A stretch of DNA of 64,000 bases, taken from positions 5,394,013 through 5,458,012 of the forward strand of contig BCJU01000001.1 in assembly GCA_001600355.1 (NCBI GenBank), given 5' to 3'. Below are positions 9,278-18,270 of this stretch, piece by piece. The notes below the pieces were generated by a model, which searched no databases, was not told the DNA's origin, and saw nothing but the letters and a program-made list of their open reading frames with translations. Each line of letters starts with the position of its first letter. Within the stretch, counting starts at the first letter, position 1. The translations under genes and the position numbers were made by a program. The DNA is from Meira nashicola (taxonomy: Eukaryota; Basidiomycota; Exobasidiomycetes; Exobasidiales; Brachybasidiaceae).

Positions 9278-9691
9278 AAAATGAATGTATTTTGAATTGA
9301 CACAAATACAACAAGAATAATATGTCACTTAAATCAGATCGAAGCAAAAGAAAGGGATGGAGGGAAGAGGAGAAGTAGATATATCATAAGTGTGCGTTTG
9401 TGTGTGTGTGTGTGTGTGTGTGCATGTTTAGAGAATAAAGGTACATGAGTGGTACGTATCAGGGTTGCAAGTTCGTCTAAAGAACCGCGTTGACGGTTCC
9501 GGTGTAGCATTACAGTGCAGCTAGGAAGGGGGATTAAGAAAAAGAAAAAAAAGGTGTACACAAGGATAAGGTCTCAAAAGAAGCGATACGGATAAGAATA
9601 CATAAAAGTCGAAGAAGAAAATCTGGTCGCTTAAAGAAGCAATATGCAAAAACCAGCAATCGTTTGTCTATGTGATCTTGAACACTGACCA
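9278..9691. other. Intergenic region between convergent genes
   Basis: This is the 3' flank of the thaumatin-like gene and of CNOT9. It contains a (TG)n microsatellite and purine-rich tracts. No gene is supported. Confidence 0.6.
9399..9422. repeat. (TG)12 dinucleotide microsatellite
   Basis: Twelve uninterrupted TG units, in the 3' intergenic space between convergent genes. Likely length-polymorphic between strains. Confidence 0.9.
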
Positions 9692-11035
9692 CTATCCTTC
9701 AACGCGATCGGATAAATTGAGCAATAAAGTCGCCAAACATCTTTTGGTAATGTGATCATTCTTGAGCAATTGCGAAAAGGTGGCATCACGTAAAGGTCCA
9801 GGAAGACAAGCACGTAAAGCTTCACGAGCACGAGCATTATCGCTCAAACGTAAATAGCATCGAACCACATGTTTGAGTAAACGAACTGCTTGACTTTCAA
9901 CGATTTGAGCAACCATATTACTCAAAACAGTTGCAACAGCATAAAAGCGTTCGTAAGTTTGACAAATGTATGCCAATCCCATATCGTCCAATAAAATCTT
10001 TTGAACAATAAAGATTGCAACAGTTTTGCTCAATTCCGATCCTGTTTCCATGATACGTAGGCACAATGGAATGATTTCGGTGGACAATAAGAACGTGATC
10101 ACATCCGAATTGTCATTTTGCTTGACAAGTGCACCAATCACACCCAAAGATGTCAATCGAAGGTACTCGAATGGACGATTCTTCGATGTCGTGTTGAGGA
10201 AAGGGTATAAAAAGAGTGGAATGTGTGCTGCAGTAAAGTGTGTGTCAATATAATTGAAAAGTCAATCATTTCTACCACCTGTAATGATCTCACCATTCAA
10301 GAACAAGCTCCTCGTTTCAGGATGACTAGCAACACATTGAAGAAGAGCGAGGGCGTTGCATACTCGATTCGATGCATGCGCTGTGAGTGTAGGAGGTGAT
10401 AACATCGGATAGACCGAGATAATCTCTTGAAGTAAAGAAGACATGACACCTATGGTGATGAAAACCTTGTCAGTAGAATGTCATACAAGTATCTTAACAC
10501 TCATCAACTTACCAAAACTATGCCATAAAACCAAAGCCAAATCTTCATATTGTTCACGTTTCTTGCTCAATTCCAATAAAGCTGCTTCGCGTTGCGTAGA
10601 ACTTCCAGGTAAAGCTTCGATGCCTGTCGCACTTGCTGCGGGAACTTGTGTTACAGGTCCTGTGTTTGAAGAAGATTTAGGACTGTTTGGATCTGGACGT
10701 TGACATAATTGAGTGATCAAATGATAAACACTCAATGCAGTAGTAGGTGTTCCGCCTGGACCTGTACCGGCGGGAATGCTTGGACCTGAAGTTGCTGCTG
10801 GACCTGCTGCACCCAGCATAGATGGTCCTAAATCCACACCTGCTAACGATCCTCCCATAGCTGATCCTACACCGCCAGAGTTTGCATTATTGTTGTTATT
10901 CGTATTTCCCGTTCCACCTACACTTATATTGGAAGACGAAAGAGGCGGAGGGGTGACATTATTATTATTGGTATGATTTGGTGAAGTACTGCCAATAATG
11001 CCATTTCCCTCTTTGATGGCAAGAGATTGCATCAT
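9692..11035 (-). CDS. CAF40: CCR4-NOT complex subunit CNOT9/Caf40/Rcd1 (two introns)
   Basis: Exons run 11035-10513, 10449-10294 and 10227-9692 (introns 63 and 66 bp, GTAAGT/GTGAGA donors), giving 404 residues. The first ~110 residues are a low-complexity Asn/Gly/Pro/Ser region. From about residue 113 ([16 protein letters not shown]) the armadillo-repeat fold of CNOT9 is continuous and very conserved: [80 protein letters not shown]. The exon joins restore the family reading (LWHSFG-V and FLN-AHIPLF). In the complex it links Not1 to RNA-binding partners for mRNA deadenylation and decay in the cytoplasm. It is divergent from the mitochondrial tyrosyl-tRNA synthetase. Confidence 0.94.
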
Positions 11036-11614
11036 TTAGCCTCCATCAGCTTGCCCGGAAAAGAAGGGCGAGCGATTGTATTTCTAACAAGCCGGTTGTG
11101 CGAACGGATTTTCAATAGATTCCGTTTGCCTTTTTGATGTCAGTAGCACGTTCTTGTAATGAATTGCCTTGAGAATGCCACTTGAATGAAGGATGTAGTT
11201 TCAACGTTTCTGTAGACCGCTTTGATGAATCTTTGTGGAATCTGACAGCGATCGATGAAAAAGAAAAAAGAGTGAAGTTGGATTTTGTGAAAAAAGATAA
11301 ATTGATTGTACCTTTCGGTCAAATTACACACTCCATCGAGTAAGAGCGTCTGTAGGAGACTACATACAATATCTCGGCTAGAAATCCTCCCCCTCATTCC
11401 GTCAGTCTACGCGCCCCTCAGCCTTTTTGATTGACTAACTGGCGCGTGCATCCTTTAAATAGGAAGATCTCTAACTTAGAATGAATATACCGGAGATAGG
11501 CTTAAATGCACGTGTAACATTTCTTCTCCAAAAAAACAAAAAGTTCTCAAGGCCGTGCATGCTCCACCATAGTCATTCTCAATTTGACCTTTTTCATCAA
11601 CTTCAACAGAATAA
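11036..11614. other. Intergenic region, divergent promoter of CNOT9 and the mitochondrial TyrRS
   Basis: No gene is supported. The leftward 5' leader of CNOT9 may contain an untranslated exon, since splice-like sites occur, but nothing can be fixed by eye. Confidence 0.5.
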
Positions 11615-13153
11615 ATGCCATTTATTTCGCTGCGTCAAGCAGCATTCACTTTCGGTAGACAGAGAAGTATTGGAGCTAGGATAAAATTGACAAGTCATGC
11701 AATAAGAACAGTACAACAATCAAGACATTTGTCCTCCCATAATGTTTTGGATACACTTGAAGAACGTGGATTATTACATCAAGTAACAGCTCCCAATTCA
11801 CTTCGTCTTCATCTCAACGATACTCAATCTCCACGTAGTATATACGTTGGAGTCGATCCGAGTGCAGATAGCTTGCATGTAGGTAACCTTCTTCCATTAT
11901 TGGCCGCACTTCATTTCGTAAGACATGGTCATAAAGCTGTAATTTTGGTAGGAGGAGCAACGGGAAGCATTGGAGATCCATCAGGAAGAAGTACAGAACG
12001 ACAGTCATTATCTATTGAAACTTTAAATCACAACGTAGATCGAATTACTCAACAAGTTCATCAATTCTTTCAAAAAGCAAAGGAATATGGTTCTGCTCAT
12101 CATGTGGAAGATTTGACAGATAAAAATTTGGAACAGCGGATAAGTGTAGTAAATAATGCTACATGGTATCAAGGTGTTGGCATTCTAGACTTTTTGCGTG
12201 AGGTAGGCAAACATGCAAGAATAACATCTATGCTTGCAAGGGACAGCGTTAAATCACGTTTACAACCCGACAAAGACGGCCGTCGTCAAGATGGATTGTC
12301 CTTTACCGAATTCTCTTATCAATTATTGCAGGCATATGATTTTAGTGTCCTGAATAAACAACCATGGGGGTGTACTGTGCAATTGGGCGGCTCAGATCAA
12401 ATGGGTAATATAATGGCAGGCGTTGATTTGATCAGAAGACAGAAAGCACTAAATACTGGTTCAGAAGCAGAATCTTCCATTGAAGATGAAGATATTGCAA
12501 AAGATCAACAATTGCCAGCATATGGACTCACATTACCTTTATTAATTACTGCATCCGGTGCAAAATTTGGAAAGAGTGCAGGTAATGCAGTTTGGCTGGA
12601 CGTTGAAAAATGCTCTCATTATGACTTTTTCCAATACTTTTATCGTGCAAGAGATGATGAAGTTGGCCTTTACCTGAAAACATTAACCTTGCTATCCCTG
12701 GAAGAAGTTAAAAGTGTTCTACTTGCACATGATAATGATAAATCTAAAAGGCTAGCTCAACGTTCACTTGCAGAACATTTGACGGAATTGATTCGAGGTC
12801 CGGAAGCATTACAAAGTGCACAAGTAGCAACAAAAGTTTTATTTGAAACAGAATTATCTGGACTGACGACGGAAATGGTATGCAATGCATTCACAAATGA
12901 TGATAGGCTCAAGACCATAAGAAGTGAAGATGTGATTGGAATTGACTTATCTCGCTTACTCTCACAAGTTGGCTTGATTAAAACTCGTTCTGAAGCCAAA
13001 AGAGCGATAGCAAGCGGTGGTGTTTATGTTAACAATATTCCTATTCGTGATCATTCACGAACTTTATCACCATCAGATTGTATTCAAGGTACCAATATCG
13101 TCATCCTTCGATTCGGCCGAACCCAACATGCAATCCTTCAAATCGTTGATTGA
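11615..13153 (+). CDS. MSY1: Mitochondrial tyrosyl-tRNA synthetase
   Basis: A 512-residue intronless class I synthetase of the bacterial/mitochondrial TyrRS type. The first ~40 residues are basic and Ser/Arg-rich (MPFISLRQAAFTFGRQRS), fitting a matrix-targeting sequence. The HIGH motif is HVGN at residues 88-91. Tyr-AMP site residues lie in VGGATGSIGDPSGR, the block GSDQMGNIMAGVDLIRR is intact, and the KMSKS equivalent is KFGKS at about 317-321. A C-terminal S4-like RNA-binding domain is visible (LLSQVGLIKTRSEAKRAI, then GGVYVNN). Length is typical for the family. The enzyme charges mitochondrial tRNA-Tyr. The start is the first ATG and gives a plausible presequence. Confidence 0.95.
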   Translation: MPFISLRQAAFTFGRQRSIGARIKLTSHAIRTVQQSRHLSSHNVLDTLEERGLLHQVTAPNSLRLHLNDTQSPRSIYVGVDPSADSLHVGNLLPLLAALHFVRHGHKAVILVGGATGSIGDPSGRSTERQSLSIETLNHNVDRITQQVHQFFQKAKEYGSAHHVEDLTDKNLEQRISVVNNATWYQGVGILDFLREVGKHARITSMLARDSVKSRLQPDKDGRRQDGLSFTEFSYQLLQAYDFSVLNKQPWGCTVQLGGSDQMGNIMAGVDLIRRQKALNTGSEAESSIEDEDIAKDQQLPAYGLTLPLLITASGAKFGKSAGNAVWLDVEKCSHYDFFQYFYRARDDEVGLYLKTLTLLSLEEVKSVLLAHDNDKSKRLAQRSLAEHLTELIRGPEALQSAQVATKVLFETELSGLTTEMVCNAFTNDDRLKTIRSEDVIGIDLSRLLSQVGLIKTRSEAKRAIASGGVYVNNIPIRDHSRTLSPSDCIQGTNIVILRFGRTQHAILQIVD

Positions 13154-13252
13154 GCATGGTAATCTCCTGTACTCTTGTATAAACACTGTAATTTTATATG
13201 CACCAATTGCACCTACTAAAGTGAAAATAGCAACTTTTCCTTTTCCACGCAT
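13073..13252 (-). CDS. Possible 59-residue membrane micro-protein, antisense to the TyrRS 3' end
   Basis: An ATG at 13252 (MRGKGKVAIFTLVGAIGAY) opens a 59-codon frame. Its first half lies in intergenic DNA and its last ~27 codons overlap the antisense of the tyrosyl-tRNA synthetase gene. One hydrophobic helix (about residues 7-25, with GAIGA) follows a basic start, the layout of small mitochondrial inner-membrane proteins. Codon choice in the non-overlapping part resembles genuine genes here. No family was recognised and coding overlap is unusual, so this may be chance. Confidence 0.2.
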   Translation of the reverse strand: MRGKGKVAIFTLVGAIGAYKITVFIQEYRRLPCSINDLKDCMLGSAESKDDDIGTLNTI

Positions 13253-13940
13253 AAACACGCATGAAGCAAGCCCTCGCGTGAGCCCTCCCTCCTCGCCCGT
13301 CCAAGTTTTGACAGGTTTGCTTTACTTTATTAGCGGATTAAAAGTGCGATACCAAAAAATTCATAAAGTCTTGGCGTGCATGTGGCACTTTTTCAGAGTG
13401 ACGGAGCAGTTACGGAGACCGCTCTTTTTTCAAGGAAGCGAAAAATAGAAAAGCAGTATAAAGGTTCATTTCAATCAAAGGCTCCCCTTTGTATAGGAAG
13501 AGCAGAAATGTATAGTCTACATTATGCACCCTTGAAAAGCCTCCTTTCGTAATGAACATCGCGTGTACATAGACTGCACAATGTGTGTTTGGTTGTTACG
13601 CGCTTGCCTATTGCCAAGGAATTAAAGTATCCTATCGTGCATACACAAAATTGTATCTAAAAAGGTAGGTTTGTATGCGGAGATTTTTATTGATCGTGTC
13701 CATTACTGTACCTCTCCGCCTTACCCTGACACGATCTGTTCATCTTTGCCCTCTTCTTTCACCTTCATTCTCATCCTATTTCGCAACATCATCCCCTCTT
13801 TTGTGATCAAATTCAAAAAGCCACGTCGGCATACACTCATGACGATTACCATCCTTTGATCAACCAGATATTTAAATTTGGTTCAACTTTAACTTTCGAT
13901 CAATCTTTTTTTTTTTCATTCGACACAAATTGCCACCACC
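13154..13940. other. Intergenic region before the alpha/beta hydrolase
   Basis: Apart from the doubtful micro-ORF that starts at 13252, no gene is supported. The last 200 bp before 13941 are pyrimidine-rich, as expected of a fungal promoter/leader. Confidence 0.5.
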
Positions 13941-15554
13941 ATGCGGCTTTCCACTTTCGCAGTAACTGGCGCACTATGCGCTTTAGCTTCTACTTCAGCT
14001 TTAGGTACATCAAATGTGCAATCATCATCTTCTCACACAATCAGTAAACGAATGAGATCGGTAAGATCTTCTCATTTGCCATTTACAAAACGTGTTCCAC
14101 CATCAAATGATTATCAACAATCGGTCGTAGATCTTGGCCCTAGTAATCCAGTTCAAGCAGCCATTATGGCACAAGATATCGATGGCGTAAAGAATAACGC
14201 AAATGGTGGCGATCTTGCAGGAGGAAATACACTCATTCCAGGTGATTCTTGGTCAGCTCAAAATCCACAAGATAATCAATATAATGAGAACAAAAATGTA
14301 TTCTACTATCCTAATGCTGCTGCTACACCTGGAAACGCAGAAGCTGATGGTTGGGTCGCCTTGCCGCAACTGGGTGGCTTTGATTTGAAGCGCGAGATCA
14401 TTCGCGATAATGCAAGTATGCCATATTACATCAACTCCAATTATAACGCATCAGCCATCAAGAAAGCAGTGATCATCTTTCCAGGAAAGAATCGCGATTC
14501 GTGGAAATACACCAACTTGATCAGAAATGCACTCGAGGTCGCACTGACCAACCATCCTGACCTAAGACTGATAAATGGCACGGTATTGACAATCGGACCG
14601 GCTGTTTTGAATCATTTTGATATTCAATTCGGTGCAGCTCTTACAGGTGATATCACATGGCACGGAACACAGTGGCAAGGTGGAGAGGGAAGTAAGACGC
14701 CTGAGTTAGATCACAGAATTTCGTTGTATGAAGTTTTGGATTACTTCAACGACTGGCTATTCAATACGACCAATTTCCCCAATTTGAACTCTGTCACGAT
14801 TGCTGGACATTCTATGGGCGGGCAAGCTGTTCAACGTTATGCTGTTTTGAAGAAACAAAAATCATACGATAACAACATTCATTATTACGTCGGAAATCCA
14901 GGTTCTTACGCTTGGCTGGAGGAATCAAGACCTGTTCAGAATGCAAGCTGTACAGAACATGATACTTGGAAATACGGCATTGGTGGTAATGTGACAAAGG
15001 TGCCAAGATATGCTCGTAAAGATGTTGAGACAAACAAAACTGAAATAATTTCGCGATACTTTAAGCGAAAGGTGCATTACGGTCTCGCTTTGTTGGATAA
15101 TGGTCCTGGTGATACCCATTGTGAAGCAGTGATGCAAGGAGGAAACCATTTGGACCGTGGAAGCAATTTTGTGCAAGTATTGGGCAGCATGGCAGGCGGA
15201 TTTCCTTCCATTACTCAAACAGTTGACTTTATTGCAAACGTATCCCATCAAGATTATGCAATGCTTTCTAGCAATCAAACTTTGATTCGTCTTTTCAAAG
15301 AAGGTTACGATCAACGATTACCCGACATCGTTGCAACTAATCCAGGTGATAAACCAAAGAATACTCCAGCTGCAAGTCCACCTCCACGCAAATTCGCAAC
15401 ACATTCCAACAAATTGTTGAGTTATGTATTGTTGGGTGGAAGTGTTGGCTTAATTATCCTCGTCTTCACTTTGTTACCATTCTTATTCCCGGCGAATAGT
15501 GATCCATGGGAACAAGAAAGATGGGAGCAAGATGCAAAACGACAGTTGCTGTGA
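13941..15554 (+). CDS. Secretory-pathway alpha/beta hydrolase with C-terminal membrane anchor
   Basis: A 537-residue intronless protein. Residues 1-21 form a signal peptide (MRLSTFAVTGALCALASTSA). KR at 50-51 is a possible Kex2-type processing site. The hydrolase fold is recognised by the strand KKAVIIFPGKNRDSWKY and the nucleophile elbow TIAGHSMGGQA with Ser291. Several N-X-S/T sites fit passage through the ER. Near the C-terminus a strongly hydrophobic segment at about 495-518 (LLSYVLLGGSVGLIILVFTL) would leave a short cytosolic tail (WEQERWEQDAKRQLL). The catalytic Asp and His are not certain by eye; HCEAVMQGGNHL is one candidate region for the His. Substrate unknown; a vacuolar, ER or plasma-membrane esterase are all possible. 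Confidence 0.78.
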   Translation: MRLSTFAVTGALCALASTSALGTSNVQSSSSHTISKRMRSVRSSHLPFTKRVPPSNDYQQSVVDLGPSNPVQAAIMAQDIDGVKNNANGGDLAGGNTLIPGDSWSAQNPQDNQYNENKNVFYYPNAAATPGNAEADGWVALPQLGGFDLKREIIRDNASMPYYINSNYNASAIKKAVIIFPGKNRDSWKYTNLIRNALEVALTNHPDLRLINGTVLTIGPAVLNHFDIQFGAALTGDITWHGTQWQGGEGSKTPELDHRISLYEVLDYFNDWLFNTTNFPNLNSVTIAGHSMGGQAVQRYAVLKKQKSYDNNIHYYVGNPGSYAWLEESRPVQNASCTEHDTWKYGIGGNVTKVPRYARKDVETNKTEIISRYFKRKVHYGLALLDNGPGDTHCEAVMQGGNHLDRGSNFVQVLGSMAGGFPSITQTVDFIANVSHQDYAMLSSNQTLIRLFKEGYDQRLPDIVATNPGDKPKNTPAASPPPRKFATHSNKLLSYVLLGGSVGLIILVFTLLPFLFPANSDPWEQERWEQDAKRQLL

Positions 15555-15746
15555 TGAGGATAATCAACAACAGACAATAGAGACGGACACTATTTTTTCC
15601 CATTTCATCCTTGCACGTTCTTTTTGTACAAATTTCAATCAACACAGTCTGACCTAATACACATTCGATACCAATCATGTCCAATTCTTTTGAAACTGCA
15701 GATTAAAAAAAGTATGCATTGAATTTCTATCTCTGGCTGGATGAGT

Positions 15747-17137
15747 CTATTGGTCTTTTTGCAGGTAATGCTTTGTAGAGCAATTGCGTATTGTAGTAGC
15801 AGCTTGTTCGGGTGTAAGATCTCTTTGTGGTTCTCCCATCAATTCGAATCCTAAAAAGAAGGAATACAATGATGTCAGTCAAAAGTCATAAACGTGAAGT
15901 TAAAGAGGTCATACTCACCAACCAAGAATTTCCTCACGCTAGCCGATCTAAGTAGAGGAGGATAAAAGTGCATGTGGAATTGAGCGTATTGACAAAGATC
16001 TTCATCGTTTTGAGAGGTGGAAGTTGGTTCTTTGGGTGATGTAAGCGAGGCTGCAATCTCATTTGCTGTTTTTACTGTTTCTTCTGTAATTGATGTTTCA
16101 GTATTATTTGAAAGTCCATGACCTGCACCTACTGCTGTTCCATCAACGGTTGCTGGAATTGGACGTTGATGAATTCCCATTGAATAAGGGAAACTACAAT
16201 CAAATATATTATCCAATCTACAAGTTGTTTCACCTAAAATCTTTGCTAAATTTATACGTTCATTTTCGTTCATTTCTAGTAAAGAAGGTATTTGCCTTTT
16301 ATGCGGTAAGATCATCACTTCGAAAGGCCAAATACCCCACCAAGGTACAAGAGCGACAAAATCATCATTTTGCGTAATCACTCTTGGTGTATTTGGTAAT
16401 GACATTTCTAATTGTGCATAAGTTAGTAATAAACTTGGCCTACCGAATTGATCTTTTGCACAACCTAAATTCTTTTGATCGTTCGCATAATCTCGCATAC
16501 TTTCAAGTTCACGAAAAGGTTCTTCAGGAATATAATCCATTGACCATATTTGACCATGCGGATGTGGATTTGAACATCCCATTGCTGAACCTTTATTTTC
16601 AAAAATTTGAATGTATTTCACAAATGGGTTTTCTTTGTGAATTTTTGTATATGCTTCTACCCATGCATTTATGATTGGAACGATGTGTGTTTCAGCCGAA
16701 TAAGGAGCTGATGTTAATTGAGCGATTGTGATATTATGAGATGGATTGAAGCATAACACATAACATCTTCCACGAGCAGGTGAACTTTGTAAAAGTGGAT
16801 GTGCATTTCCTTCAACACCTTCAGGAATAGGTGCAACTTCTTCAGGTTTCAAAGCAGCAAAATCATTCTCGAATAAGAATGTTGCTTCATACTTTTCATT
16901 TTGTAATGCACCTCCAGCTCTTGCATTTCCAGGACACAAATAACATTTTTCATCGTATGATGGTAACGTATTTGCTTCTTTTGCTTCTTGAGCTCCTTGC
17001 CATGGTCTCTTGGTTCGATGAGGTGAACACAAAACGTGAGTTCTACTTAGAGGGTTCCATCTACGATGAGTATGATCGGATGGATCGAAAGCGGCGGCGG
17101 CAGAGACAGGTGATCTACTTTCTGTGAATTCCGACAT
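15747..17137 (-). CDS. GAL7: Galactose-1-phosphate uridylyltransferase (one intron)
   Basis: Exons run 17137-15919 and 15850-15747 (68-bp intron, GTGAGT...TTTTTAG), giving 440 residues. The short second exon is needed to complete the conserved end: KFLVG joins FELMGEPQRDLTPEQAA. The active-site triad HPHGQ is at residues 192-196 (H194 is the expected uridylylated histidine) within SNPHPHGQIWS. The structural-metal Cys pair CYLCPGN is at 65-71. Uncommon is an insertion between YSMGIHQRPIP and QFHMHFYPP that adds about 55 Ser/Thr/Glu-rich residues. The Leloir-pathway enzyme swaps UMP between UDP-glucose and galactose-1-phosphate. GAL1 and GAL10 are not adjacent in this window, unlike the yeast GAL cluster. 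Confidence 0.95.
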
Positions 17138-17720
17138 GATATGTGAGAAGGTGATGATGGTAGAAAGTTTGTAAAGAAGGAATATTTTTATGTTAATTAA
17201 AAATCAATCAAAGTGTCAAACGACTGTCATGTTCCTTCCTCTGGAATAAAGTTAGTGCGAATGTTTAACAACTGGGGTTATACAATACAGCGCCTACACT
17301 CCACTTTCACTAGCAATTCTTTCTCGGCAAATTATTTTCGATGAATTTGGCCGTGTGCAGTGCAATGCATATGCGTGCGCTTCTTGTTCCACGGCTACAG
17401 AGATTTCCGCGGAACCAAGATGTAATAGATGACTTTACCGAATGATACAACGACATGATAACAAATCATCTTTTATTTTGACGAAAGTATACTTGCAACA
17501 CTGTAATATGATACCTCCTCTCAGAGTATTTTCATCATCCGACTTCTTTCCTCATTCAAACACAAATACAAGCAGAAGTTGGCAATCGCAGCATGACTCT
17601 GACGATTGTTTCGAGACTTTAAATGGTGTTTATACATGCATTAAATCAGCAAGATCATATACATAAAAGATGACACGTATACAAGAGATTGTCGAATGAG
17701 AAATGAGTTTGTAAAAACCT
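17138..17720. other. Intergenic region upstream of GAL7
   Basis: No gene is supported. The palindrome TTCCGCGGAA lies at 17405-17414, about 270 bp upstream of GAL7. No Gal4-type CGG-N11-CCG site was found by eye. Confidence 0.5.
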
Positions 17721-18270
17721 TTAAAGCTTTGAACCAGGTTTGACTGTGCGAATGGAAAGGTAATGAAAATGTTAGTGATCAATCAAAGCATTTGCAGCAA
17801 GCAAAAGAATGCATTCATTCCACTCACCTTCACCAATCTTGTACTCGGCAGCTGTCTTTTTCAAAACTTTTTCGCTGTGGTATGTCCAGAAAGCCTCAGA
17901 TGCGTCCTGTGTAGGAGATTAAAAAGTCAGTTATAACAGTCAAAAGGTAAAGTTTACCTAAAGCATTCACTCACCTTTCCACAGTTCTTCAAGAGAATCT
18001 TTTTGCCTCCGGGGTGCTATAGAGATAAATGGAAGATTTCATGTTAGACAACAGTTCCTGCATTAACGTACTCTCACACCATCATACTCACATCTTCCAA
18101 GAATTCTGTAACGTCATATACGCCACCATCAACGACGACCCAAGCGGAGTCCTCTGCAAAAGATGTGAGGTATATGTCAGCAATCACATTGTACTGCTTG
18201 GTTTGAGATTTGTATAATACTTACCGCTCTTGTGTTGTTTGACTTCGTCAGCTTCAAAAGTTTTAGACAT
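17721..18270 (-). CDS. Soluble cytochrome b5-like protein with C-terminal SKL (five exons)
   Basis: Exons run 18270-18225, 18153-18092, 18016-17975, 17906-17828 and 17743-17721 (introns 71, 75, 68 and 84 bp). The product has 83 residues. The heme-binding signature HPGG is at about residues 37-40 (EFLEDHPGGKKILLK) and the second axial His is in FWTYHSEKVL. The protein begins MSKTFEADEVKQHKS and ends EVKPGSKL. There is no C-terminal membrane helix, so this is not the ER-anchored Cyb5. The last three residues, SKL, are the canonical peroxisomal targeting signal type 1. All introns have standard borders and all joins keep the frame, which supports the model strongly. Role inferred: electron carrier for an oxidase or desaturase, perhaps in peroxisomes. 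Four introns in 84 codons is the densest structure in the window. Confidence 0.9.

Noticed and set aside
10262..10444. Separate short minus-strand gene starting MSSLLQEI
   Set aside because: It is the second exon of CNOT9; the last codons before 10262 (GEIITGG...) are intron read-through.
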